The notes beneath the pieces are model-generated. The model saw only the letters and a list, made by a program, of their open reading frames with translations. It was not told the DNA's origin and did not search any database. This document shows, one piece after another, positions 11,633-22,129 of a stretch of DNA of 64,000 nt. The position numbers and the translations under genes are program-made. Location of the stretch: assembly GCA_002104905.1 (NCBI GenBank), contig MCFE01000005.1:186001-250000 (forward strand), read 5' to 3'. The DNA comes from Basidiobolus meristosporus CBS 931.73. Lineage: Eukaryota > Basidiobolomycota > Basidiobolomycetes > Basidiobolales > Basidiobolaceae. Within the stretch, counting starts at the first letter, position 1; each line of letters begins with the position of its first letter.

Positions 11633-14600
11633 GTTGAGAGGGTTCTCCTGAATCTCTTTTCTTGTGATACCAATATCTTGATGGTTCAGTATTATCAGCA
11701 AGTCTTGCAAGCTTGAATCTGTCCCTATGCACTAAGTCTTCCCGGATATTGCCTTGCTTGTCCACTAGTTGGTAAGTTGCAAATGGACATTCTCTGATGA
11801 TCTTGAATGGTCCTGTCCATTGTAGCTCAAACTTCTTCCAAGTGTTGTTTCTTAGTTATACAAAGTTCCCAACTCTTAATGCTTCTGGTTCTATAGTCTT
11901 ATCAAATCTCAGCTTCATCTTTTCTGCACTTTGAGATACTTTGGTCTGTGCCTCTTGACGTCTTTGTTCCAGTTGCTGGTGTCTACTTGGCTGACTAAGT
12001 TCATCTTTTATGGTGTCTGTAAGTGTTGGTTGTGTGAGATCTCCTGGAATCCTTGGTTCACATCTATATACTAAGTAAAATGGCAATTGCTGGGTGGTGT
12101 TGTGTACTCTGACTCTGCATGCAAAGAGTGCTTGATCTATATACTTGTCCCATCTACTGAAAATTCCATTTGCATACTTGGTCAGCTTTTTCCAAATAAT
12201 TCATTTAACCGTTCAGTGACTCCAATAGTTCTGGGGTGATATGCCAAGGTTTTCAAGTGTTTGATCTGCTGCATTTCCAGGTAAGCTTCCAATGTCTTTG
12301 CCATAAAGTTTGCACCTCTATCAGATAGAATCTCTACAGGGCATCCAAACTTCATAAGGATTTCATGGTAGATGAAACTTGCAACTTCTTGTTCACTGGC
12401 TATAAGTACAGCTTTAGCCACTGGCCATTTTGTGCATGGTCAATTGCTACTAGGATCCAACAGTTGCATTTCCTTGTAGTTGGCAGTCTTCCAATAAAGT
12501 CAATTCCCCATCTTTCAAATGGTCTTACAGGCTCCAAGGGAAAGAGTTCAGCAATTCTCTGTGGTTGGCCTTGGTTGATTTGGCAATTTGGGCATGATTT
12601 CACTAGCTTCTCAATGTCTTGTTTTATTCTGGGCCACCATGCTCTGACATTCACATGACTATAGGTTCCTTCAATTCCAAGATATCCATATCCATTGTGT
12701 AGCTTATGTATTAAATCCAGGTGAGAAACATAAGGGCAATAGGCAATAGGGCTTCCATCAACAATTTGGTAGAGTGTTTCATCCTGTACTACAAATTTGA
12801 TGGCTTCATCATGGATTATCTTCTTGATATCTTCATCCACCTCATCAGAAATTACTTGGTCCTCCAAGTACTTTGGTAATAGACTAGGCCAATCTGATTC
12901 ATGCACCAAGTTGAGTTGTGCAACTTGATCTAATCTTGATAAGGTGACAGCGACTGTGTTGTTTTCTCCAGGGCTGTAGACAATCTCCAAGTCAAATTGC
13001 TGAATGTATTCACTCCATCTTGTCATTCTTCTAGAGAGCACCTTCTGAGTAAATATATACTTGAGGGAGGCATGATCAGTCTTCACAGTGCATTTGACTC
13101 CTTCAATATAGCATCTCCATGTCTTCAAACAGTGTATTATAGCAAGCATCTCCTTCTGATGGACTGGATAGTTTTGTTCTGCTGAGTTCAGTTTCTTGGA
13201 TTCAAAGGCAACAGGGTAGTCCCTTCCCTTGTGTTCTTGGCTCAGCACTACACCAATTGCATAATCAGAAGCATCTGTGCACAGAGTAAACTCTTTTCTG
13301 AAGTCAGGTATCCTTAAGCTTGGCAGCTTAGCAAGTTCATTCTTGAGTGTCTGGAAGGCAGTTTCACAAGCTATGTCCCACTTGTAGGTATTGTCTTTCT
13401 TGAGGATATCAGTTAAAGGTGCAGCAATACTTGCCAAGGACTTGACAAATCCCCTATAATAGGAAACCATTCCAAGGAATGATCTGAGTTCTGATATGCT
13501 ATGGGGCTGCTTCAGGTTCTTGATAACTTCAGCCTTCTTAGGGTCTAAGGTCACTCCTGTGCTAGTCACCATGTGTCCCAGGTATTCAGTGTGTTCCTCA
13601 AAGAATTCACACTTGGCTAGCTTGCCATATAGCTTGTTCACTCTTAGTTTCTTCAAGACCTTATCAATGTGCACCACGTGATCATCTTCTGCCTTGCTGT
13701 ATATCAATATGTCATCCTGGTAGATTATCACAAACTTGTCTAAGTACTCCTGAAAGACAGTCTGCATCAGCGTCATGAATGTGCATAAGGGCATTAGTGA
13801 GGCCAAAACTCACAGCTAAGTACTTGTAATGTCCATATCTGGTCATGAATGCTGTCTTAGGGATATCTTCTGGCTTCACCCTAATCTGGTTGTATCCTGG
13901 CATGAGGTCAATCTTGCTGAAAATAGTGGCTCCATTAAGTTGGTCCAAAAGCTCATCAATCCAAGGTATGGGGTACTTATTCTTGACAGTAATTGAGTTT
14001 AGGGCTCTGTAGTCAATGCACATCCTACGTGTTCCATCCTACTTTTTCACAAAAAGCACTGGTGCTCCCCAAGGTGACTTGCTGGGTCTGATATGTCCTT
14101 GCTCCAATAGCTGATCAATTTGTCTCTTCATTTCCTCCAAATCCAATGGACTCATTCTGTAAGGTGTCTTACTCACTGGAGGGCTATCTCCTGTGTCAAT
14201 GGCATGATCCATGTCTCTGACTGGTGGTAGGCTTACAAGCTCATCTGGAAACATGTCTGAATATTTCTTCAAGAGAGTCTGGACCTGCTGGGGTGCTGGG
14301 GTAGAGGAATCCTCTGGTAATACCACCATGAGGAACATCTGAGTACCTTTTTAAGTGCTATACAGAACTGGGTCTTGCTAAGTTCACTTGTCTCAGACAT
14401 ATTAGAATTGACCAAGTTGAAATCCAGCCTGGCAGGTAATAGCTCATAGGTCTTGTTGTCCTTTTGGATCTGAGTAGCATGGGTTCTCCAGTTGATTGAT
14501 GGATTACAACAAAATAGCCAGGTTTTTCCAAGTACAAGGTCAAGCTTGCAGTTCCCAAATATACAAGCCTGTAGGTCTGCTTCATAGTCATTGATCTTCA

Positions 14601-15759
14601 TTCTTACTGGCTGGGTAATACGGTTGATTATGTGAGAGTTCCCATCAGCTGTGGAGACTGAAGTTGATTTGGTAGGTTCTGAGTTGATTCCAGCTTTCAA
14701 GGCAAATTGTTCTGACATGTATTCATGTGATGCTCCTGAGTCAATCATGATTTTGGCAGGTACTCCATTGATCACTCCATTTAAGTACACTAACTTCCCT
14801 GAGTTTGAGATCATTTGGGACAAGTACTCTTCTGTCATATGGAAGGTAAGTTCCAAGTCTTCTTCAAGCTTATCCTCCATATTACTGTGTTCATGGGACT
14901 CAATATGGTTGATGGTTCTTGTTGGCTGGTGTCCATTTCTTCTCTGGGGGCAGTACTTTGAGATGTGTCCTTGCTGGTGGCAATTGAATCGAAGTCCTTT
15001 CTTCCTGCATTCTTCTGAGGTGGGGTTCTTCTGCATAGCATCTATTTCCATTGGCACTACTTCTGACTGTCTTCTTTCATAATGATTGTAGCCTTTCTGA
15101 TTAGTCTCTGTAGGCTTCCCAACTCCAAACATAGCTGAGTCATAGCCAATGGCAATCTTGATGGCTTCTGCAATAGTCTGAGGTCTTTGATAATTCACTT
15201 CCTTGTGAGTTCTTTCTTTCAACCCATCAATAAAGTATTCAACTTGATCCAGGGGATCCATTCTTTCAATTTGTTTAAGTAGACATCTGTACTCATAGAT
15301 GTATTCTTGAACCATTCCTTTCTGTCTGAGTGTCTTTAACTTCCTTCTTAGTAGTGTCTGCTGGTGTGGAGGTTCAAAAGCATCCTGAATTTCCGGCACA
15401 AACTCATCCCAGGTAGAGATTGTAGAGCATCCCATCATAGTGGCTGACCTGATCTTGTTGTGGTACCACTGTAAAGCTGCATCTGCCAGGTAAGAAGCTG
15501 CATAATGCAACTTGCTTTCTGGAGCAATTCCTTTAGCTTTAAAAGCTTCTTCAATCTGAAAGAGCCAAGTCCCCAGGTTTTCATTGACTCTGCCATGGTA
15601 CCGGTTGACCTTCACACTAAAGTTGCTCTTAACAGGGCTTTGCTGGCTCTGAGCTATGGTAGTCATTCCTTGTTGCTGTTGGCTGAGGATCTGGAGTAAC
15701 TGTTGCTGTTGGGCCAGGATTTGCTGCATGGCATTCTTCCATTCTTGATTGTCCAACAT
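11628..15759 (-). pseudogene. Gypsy gag-pol polyprotein, several frame breaks
   Basis: The start at 15759 opens a Gln-rich gag with a capsid-like region, then a CCHC-like knuckle (FNCHQQGHISKYC; first Cys changed in context) near 14980. The protease motif DSGASHEY follows at about 14740. RT starts after a shift of frame near 14350 (A5G run). It has an in-frame TAG at 14038-14040 just before [20 protein letters not shown] and a second shift at about 13790 after SFGLTNAL; its catalytic box reads YQDDIL. RNase H (FTLCTDASDYAIGVVLSQ) and an HHCC-type integrase with ILSDRGANFM follow, broken again at about 12420 and 12180. The C-terminal GPFKI motif is intact near 11800. Damage is light compared with the other relics, so the insertion is probably the youngest here. 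Confidence 0.88.
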
Positions 15760-15799
15760 CTTGAGGGTGGTTTCTTCTTTCTTCAGGAGGGAGGTTTCT

Positions 15800-15817
15800 G
15801 GTTATTGCTGCTACCAA
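15800..15817 (-). other. Primer binding site of the Gypsy element
   Basis: Immediately inside the 5' LTR the minus strand reads TTGGTAGCAGC. TGGTAGC matches the complement of initiator-methionine tRNA 3' ends used by many LTR elements. The exact tRNA is not proven. Confidence 0.6.
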
Positions 15818-16220
15818 TGTTACAAGTCCTGGTATAAGAGTTGTAGAGGAATAGGGAGTTTAGCTAGTATTGTATTCATTATAACTTGAACTGATTTTTA
15901 TTGAGGTTCCAGCAGCTCCTTATATACATTTTGCCAGATCAATTGCTGACTAATTGTATGTCCTAATGTAGGTTGTGGCTGATGACTCATCTGATTGCAT
16001 TGTCATCACCCAATAAGATCCTACTTAATATATCTATTTCTGTCTGATAAGGATCTGCTGATTCATTTGCTGACTAAAGCTACTGATTTCATAGATAATA
16101 CTTATATACTTATAACCTAAACATATACTGATTGATTTGACTAAAAACTGATCTAACTTAATCATTCAAGCGGCAGATCATAGCAATCTAACTTAAATAT
16201 TCATGCGGCAGATCATAACA
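15818..16220 (-). repeat. Gypsy 5' LTR with internal 35-base tandem duplication
   Basis: 403 bases, TGTTAC to ATAACA. It is 35 bases longer than the other LTRs because its right end carries a tandem pair: 16151-16185 and 16186-16220 both run from ATCTAACTTA to a GCGGCAGATCAT core. Confidence 0.9.
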
Positions 16221-16330
16221 CTTCAATGTAGCATCTCCAGGTCTTCAATCAGTGCATTATGGCAACCATCTCCTTCTCATGCACTGCATAGTACTGTCCT
16301 TCTGTGTTTAGTTTCTTGCTCACCTCAAAC
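16221..16330 (-). pseudogene. Older Gypsy relic (RNase H fragment), right flank of the nested insertion
   Basis: The sequence resumes the RNase H homology that stops at 11249. It parallels 13105-13200 of the intact element, showing that the young element landed in an older relative. Confidence 0.65.
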
Positions 16331-17436
16331 CAGTCATTATCCTACATTGTGAGACAGAGAGGCTGGAGTTTAGTCCAACTGGGGACAGGGTCTAGCTGGT
16401 GCACAGCAAAGTGATGACTAAACTTGTAAAGAAAATCAGTAGAGTTTCTTATGGCTTTGGCTCCCTTAGCATAAAGAGGCAAAGATCTTGGGACAACTAC
16501 CAGGGCAGGTAAAGAAGATGTACACCTGGAGGATCCACAGGCATGCCTTCTGGAGGCTGATGCTCAGTAAGGCTTTGTAGATTTTTGATGCCATCAATTA
16601 CTATGGCAATATTCTCCTGAGCTTCTTGGAGTATTCAAATTACATCATGATGAACAGATATAGCTTCAAGGAGTTCATCTCTACCATTATTGTCAGATCT
16701 TCTCTTAGCAAGCTATGGATGCTCAAACATCAAGTTGTCTCTTTCAAGCATGATGTTTTCAGATTGTTCAGTCATTCTTCCTGATTTCTTTGTGCTTCCT
16801 CCAACATGGAAAGATTTAGATTACTAGCTGCAGAGGACATCTGGTTTTTCTTTTGACATATAAGAGGAAGTGTTTACCAAGTACTGTAGAATATCAACTC
16901 CAATATATTCAAGGAGATTCCTTGTTAAGCTTTTCTGCAGGTACAAGAACTATTGACATGTAAGTTTTAACCCCACTATGCATTGTAACAAGATTCCCAA
17001 AAGCCTTGATTCTCAGCTGACAGCAATGGAGGACCACCTTGCAGAGAGCATGAGCTACTTGGAACAAGCTTGTATCCTACCACTGGCATCATGGTTGAGA
17101 TTATGATGCCCAAAAGTACCAATGAGTGGCAGATCAATCAGGTGCTATCAACAGGCTAGTACTCTGTGGCACTATGCAACAAAACATGTTTGCTAAGCTC
17201 TCCAAGATTAAATATTATGAACTCCTTGAATAGGCTGGCCTTAGTTACTTCAATGTTTCTTGGTTATTGGTGGCTATAATAGAATAATCCTCATGTAGTA
17301 CTTATAGAACTGGATTTGCTCTATCTGGCTAATAGTAAATACTATAGTCAGCAGTAATACTTTTGAAACTGAAAGATTCCAAATATGAGTGTATCTTCCC
17401 ATTTCAAGCTCTTGAGGATTGTTTCAGACCATATAG
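16331..17436. other. Unassigned AT-rich relic DNA
   Basis: About 1.1 kb with transposon-like composition and no open frame of note. Parts around 16500-16860 may be old retroelement coding sequence, but I cannot assign it. Confidence 0.35.
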
Positions 17437-17740
17437 TTTTGAGATAGTAGACTATTTTGTATCAATCAGCAGCAAAAAATTTACTTGATACTTCTAGACT
17501 AGTTGTGTTCACTGTATGACCAATTTGCAGCCCCAACTTTGCCAGTTTCTTCACATATATGATCCTACAATTATTCCCCTATAGTGAAGATCTAGTTGAC
17601 ACTTTTACCAAGAATTATGTACCAACACAGAAGCTGTTACAGAATGCTCCTGAATGTTAAGAAACCCTGCTTACTTAGTGTTGCAGCTGCATTATTTCTA
17701 CAAAGGTATAAATACTGATCCTCTTTATGACTTGATAAGT
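17437..17740 (+). repeat. Copia 5' LTR, 3'-truncated
   Basis: Parallels 19131-19500 from its first bases. It lacks an internal segment of about 31 bases and the last 30 or so bases, ending at CTTGATAAGT where RT coding begins. Confidence 0.7.
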
Positions 17741-19130
17741 ACAAAGCTAGATTGGTAACTAAGGGCTATTCTCAGATCCAGGGACTAGACTTTAAGGAAA
17801 CATTTGCTCTGGTTGCCAAGCTTACCTCCATTAGGACAGTTCTAGCCCTGGCAGCTCTATACAGTCTTGGTCTATACCAAATGGACGTCAAAACAGCCTT
17901 TCTTAATGGGGATTTGCAAGAAACTCTGTATATGGAGCAACCAGAAGGCTTTACTAATCCAAAAGGCCCCATAAGGTTTGCAGACTTTGAAAATTGCTGT
18001 ATGGGCTTAAACAAGCACCCAGAGCATGTAAAACAAGATGGACACATATCTAGAGGAGATTGGGTGAATTTGTAACAATGCAGATCACAGTATATATGTG
18101 AAACAGCTCAAAATAAGTGTGATCATCCTAGTTCTCTATGTAAACAACCTACTAATAGCTACAAGTGACCAGGAGGCACTTAAACAGACAAAATCAGAAA
18201 TCTTTAGCAAGTTTGAGAAGAAAGATCTTTGAAAATTGAGCTATTTTCTTGAAATTGAAGTGAATTTGGACATACCTAAACAGAAATTTTGTTGAATCAG
18301 TCTAACTACATCAGGGACACTCTTAGATGCTTCAAAATGGAAAATTGCAAGCCTGCAGCTATCTCTATGGACAATAATCTTAAAATGAACAAATCTCAGC
18401 CAGTTTTTGTAAAAACAGCTCAAATATGGACCACAACTTTCCCTATCAATCAGTGGTTGGTAGCCTGAGGCATTTGATGGTTTTTACATATTGTGATATT
18501 GCTGCGGTAGTTGGAATAGTCAGTCAATTCATACAGAATTATGGATCAGATCAAATAACAGCAGTTAAGTGGATTTTCAAATATCTACAAGGTACTATAA
18601 ATATGGTACTGGTGTTACAAGTCATGGTATAAGAGTTGTTGAGGAGTAGGGAGTTTAGCTAGTATTGTATTCACTAAAACTTGAACTCATCTTTGTTGAG
18701 ATTCCAGCACCTCCTTATATACATTTTGCCAGATCAATTGCTGACTAATTGTATTTCTTAAAGTAGGCTGTGGCTGATGACTCATTTGATTGCATCATCA
18801 TCACCCAATAAGATCCTACCTAATATATCTATTTCTATTTGATAAGGATCTGCTGATTCATTTGCTGACTAAAGCTACTGATTTGATAGATAATACTGAT
18901 ATACTAATAATCTAATCATATAACTAATTGATTTGACTAATAACTGATTTAACTTAAACATTCAAGCAGCAGACCATAACACTGGAATACTCTGGAGCAG
19001 CTAATAGGCAAAAACTTGATGGTTATAGTGATTGAGATTGGGGTAGAGATCTGATTGACAGATAGCTAGATCACAATTTGAGAATCTCTGAGAGGAATAA
19101 GGATTAAGAAATTATTCAGTTGAGGGGGAG
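17736..19130 (+). pseudogene. Copia pol relic (RT and RNase H)
   Basis: The translation opens with [13 protein letters not shown] and continues with the Copia RT motif [14 protein letters not shown] near 17880-17920. Frame breaks follow at about 18000-18400. RNase H sequence (GYSDSDW-like) resumes at about 19010, after the solo LTR that splits it at 18613. Both the order and the motifs are those of Ty1/Copia elements. Confidence 0.8.
18613..18981 (-). repeat. Solo Gypsy LTR
   Basis: 369 bases running TGTTAC to ATAACA, homologous to the LTRs of the element at 11250-16220. It interrupts the Copia RNase H reading and is flanked by CTGG on both sides (18609-18612 and 18982-18985), a 4-base target duplication. 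Solo LTRs arise by recombination between the two LTRs of one element. Confidence 0.9.
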
Positions 19131-19500
19131 TGTTGAAATATTGGACTATTTGGTATCATTCAGCAGCTAAAAATTTACTTAATAAATCTAGACTAGTCTT
19201 GGTCACCATAGGACTAACTTGCAGCCCTAACTTTGCAAGCTTCTTCACAGCTATGATCCTATAATATTTCCCCAATAGTGAAGATCAAATTGACACTTTT
19301 TACCAAATATCATATACTAACCTGGAAACTGTAACAGAATACTCCTGAATGTTAAGAAACCCTCCTTACTTAGTGTTAAAGCTGTATTACTTCTACAATG
19401 GTATATAAAATGATCCTCTCTATGAATAAACAATAGTTCAACTATTGTCAATATATCTTGATAAGTTCCTTATATCCATATCGCTTCTTATATTGCAACA
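19131..19500 (+). repeat. Copia 3' LTR
   Basis: 370 bases with TGTTG and CAACA ends, directly after the purine tract. It contains TATATAAA near 19405, a plausible LTR promoter. Confidence 0.75.
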
Positions 19501-19529
19501 TATAGGGACTTTTTAAGCTTGCAGATCAA

Positions 19530-19890
19530 ATGGAGGTAGTCTTGGTCAATAAGCACATCAGCAATGGCATTTTAACTTCCATTTGGGATATAAGAAACTT
19601 GAATATAACCGCAATTGCCAATATTAGTCTTATGAACTTAAACTTGGCTACCAGTGCAATAGCTTCAGGATAGGCCAGTCCTTTTATTTGATGGTATCCA
19701 GTGGCTACAAGTCTTGCTTTGTTTCTTTCAACTGTACCATCAGCTGTGTACTTTGCCTTGAAGACTCATCTGCATCCAGTTGAAACTTGGTTGATTTACC
19801 AATCAACCAGGTCTCTAGCTTGATTTGCTATCAGGGCCTGACACTTCTCAGTCATTGAAGAACTCCAGCACTTTGTCTGAGCCACAGGCT
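19530..19890 (-). pseudogene. Second Copia RT relic, opposite orientation
   Basis: Read on the minus strand this gives KAKYTADGTVERNKARLVAT followed by GYHQIKGLAYPEA, the Copia RT N-terminal block, with stops elsewhere. It belongs to a different copy from the plus-strand Copia relic. Confidence 0.6.
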
Positions 19891-20546
19891 GCCATACTGT
19901 TGTGTTAATCCCTATGAAAAATTATTAAGATGATCCCATCAAAAGGCCATCACAAAGTTAATGTCCCATGACTGGGAGGTACTGATCTTGTCCGGACACC
20001 ATCCAGAGACCATTGAAAAATAATTGCACCCCAGATTTCACCAAAAACTTTGTCAAAATTTTTCATCACAACAATGTATAAGTGTCTTTTGATAGGTTCC
20101 CTGTCAATTTGCTCACTTTCTGATCCCAGACACTCTATTGCCTCCTATGTTTGTGTGAATTGATTGGCTATTGCCTCTTTTTCACACTCCTTACTTCCTG
20201 ACTCAACCGTTTCTCTTACTTTTCATGCATACAAATTGGTTTATTTCCATTGAAACTTCAGTTGTGCCGCAATTGCCAATTGTATTGACCTATACAAGTC
20301 TCTATACACTACACTAATATTAAGCCAAACCCCACACTCAACAAGTAATTCCAATATGTTCTACCACTGAATAAGTATTTCTGCAGAAATGCTCTGTTTC
20401 CATAATTTTGGCAGGAAACCAACTGCATTAGGCCACTCTGCATTCACTGGTTCCCATACATCCTGGTCTAGAGCTGGCACCGCAAGTTTTAGCATCTCAT
20501 ATACCAGTCTTTGCCATACATTCTATCAATGTTCTGGTACATTTTC

Positions 20547-21880
20547 TTATGCACTGCTCTCAAAGAAGTACTGCAACCTCTTAGTGTGCCCATTGATGTT
20601 CCAAAATTTCAGTAAAGGCATTGTTATAAACCTTGGAGTTCTTGACATCATTGCTTTGTCTGTTAGTGGGATCTCCACTCTGTTAATAATGGAGGATGTG
20701 AAGGCTATGCTAGACAAACTGCCTTTCTCTGCAAACTCATTTACCTCACCAAAGGGTGGCTCAACTGGCTGCACTTCCAAATCTTGTGAAAACAGCTGTA
20801 TTCTTGTTGGTAATTTTTTTGGCTATAATGGCACTTATTTCTGCATGCTTCCCTGTCTCAGGCTTGGGTAGATATTTTTCTGCTTACCTTTTCCTTTATC
20901 ACTGCCTGGTCTTCAACTACTAAATTGTCTGAGTGCTTCTAGTATTGAACTTTATTTTTTCCTTGGAAAATGCTGCTGTAATGCATCTGTTTTGGCCTAC
21001 GTGTCCCTAGCTGGTACTCTGTTAGTAACCTGATGCTTTTTTCCCACTTTTTTTGAGCTCTTTGCCCAAGCTGTGCAGGGCTCTTAAGGTAGCCACTGGC
21101 TTTTATCAATACCAGGTCCTTCACTGCTACTTTTACTGAGTGCTTCTATAGTGGTACCATGCTTTTTCCTGGATAAATGATGTGCTGGTGCATCTATGTT
21201 GGCCTGCTTGTCCCTATGGCTTCTGGAATTTTAGCTCACTCTTCATCATAGCACTCAATAGGCTCACAGATCTTCAATGTGTTTTAATTTATAGACTTCA
21301 GTTGCACAGTACAGCTTCTCCCTTGCATGCTGTAATAGGTTTTACTGTGGGCTTTATCATTGGGCTCTGTTGTTGTGCTTGAAAGCTGTTCAGTATCTCT
21401 CTGCTGTTACATTGGGAAATGGCTCTATTCTTGGCTGTGACATTGAGCTACTTGAGTTCCTTCTTTGCAGCAAAGATACTGCCTTCTTTACCTGGGATAT
21501 TGATTGCTCTACACATATTATCCACTCATCCTGTCTCTGGAATATTTCCTGATTTGTCTGGGTCATTGCATCTATTCTACCAGTGACTGCACCTAATTAC
21601 CTCATTATTGGTTTAGTACAAGCTGACAACATAGTTGCAAATATTGGTGATGGTAATGTTATGATGGACACTTGCTGGTCTTCAACTGAAGGTACTTCAT
21701 TTGCTACATTCACATCTGGTTAAGCACTATGCTCAGCTTGTGGCTCCGCAGAGATTCTCATTGCCTACCTGATTAGGATCCTGTGGAGTTTACATTATTG
21801 AAATCAGTGGGCACACTGTCAACATGGCCCTTCTTAGTTGTAACCCTGCTTGTTGCATTGAATGTCAAAGCAACTTGTTG
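20547..21880 (-). pseudogene. Divergent second gene of the CACTA-like element (copy A2)
   Basis: The minus-strand translation at 20780-20547 reads through a block (FWNINGHTKRLQYFFESSA) almost identical to that at 5758-5815 of copy A1. The upstream parts match A1's helical and basic segments, with different stops and frameshifts. Two independently decayed copies retaining the same block suggest a real former gene. Function unknown. Confidence 0.5.
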
Positions 21881-22129
21881 TCAAGCTGTTCTTCTTCTGC
21901 TGTCAGTAGTGAGGCTTGCTTGGGAACCAGACAACTTTGCTATATTTTTTGGCAGAATATATAAATGGAAATAAGTCAAAATAATGGGGAATTGGTGTTG
22001 AATATATGTTTGTATGTGAGGCCACAACTTTATTTATAATGCTCACTATGGCATGCCAACATTGAATCTTACATTCATGTAGGTGTAGAGTCTCAAATAA
22101 ATGTCTGTCTGGATTTCACATGAGTATTG

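Larger units (their letters stand above)
11250..16220 (-). mobile_element. Near full-length Ty3/Gypsy LTR retrotransposon
   Basis: The element is bounded by two long terminal repeats (11250-11617 and 15818-16220) that begin TGTTAC and end ATAACA. On the minus strand it has a TGGTAGCAGC-type primer binding site next to the 5' LTR and a purine tract (AGTAGGGGAGAA) next to the 3' LTR. Between them lies gag, protease, reverse transcriptase, RNase H and integrase in Gypsy order. The flanks share CTTC (11246-11249 and 16221-16224), consistent with a 4-base target duplication. Its coding region is broken, so it is non-autonomous now. Confidence 0.92.
17437..19500 (+). mobile_element. Internally deleted Ty1/Copia retrotransposon carrying a solo Gypsy LTR
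   Basis: The left repeat (17437-17740) and right repeat (19131-19500) are diverged copies; the right one runs TGTTG to CAACA. Between them only the RT and RNase H end of a Copia polyprotein remains, and the purine tract TTGAGGGGGAG precedes the right LTR at 19120-19130. Gag, protease, integrase and part of RT are absent: the left LTR runs straight into RT at 17740. A solo Gypsy LTR sits at 18613-18981. Confidence 0.8.

Noticed and set aside
14651-15082. A 143-codon plus-strand frame inside the Gypsy element
   Set aside because: Antisense to gag and protease, no conserved motif.
20389-20871. A 160-codon plus-strand frame in copy A2
   Set aside because: It lies antisense to the second gene of the CACTA-like element, whose minus-strand block is conserved with copy A1; the plus-strand translation is not.
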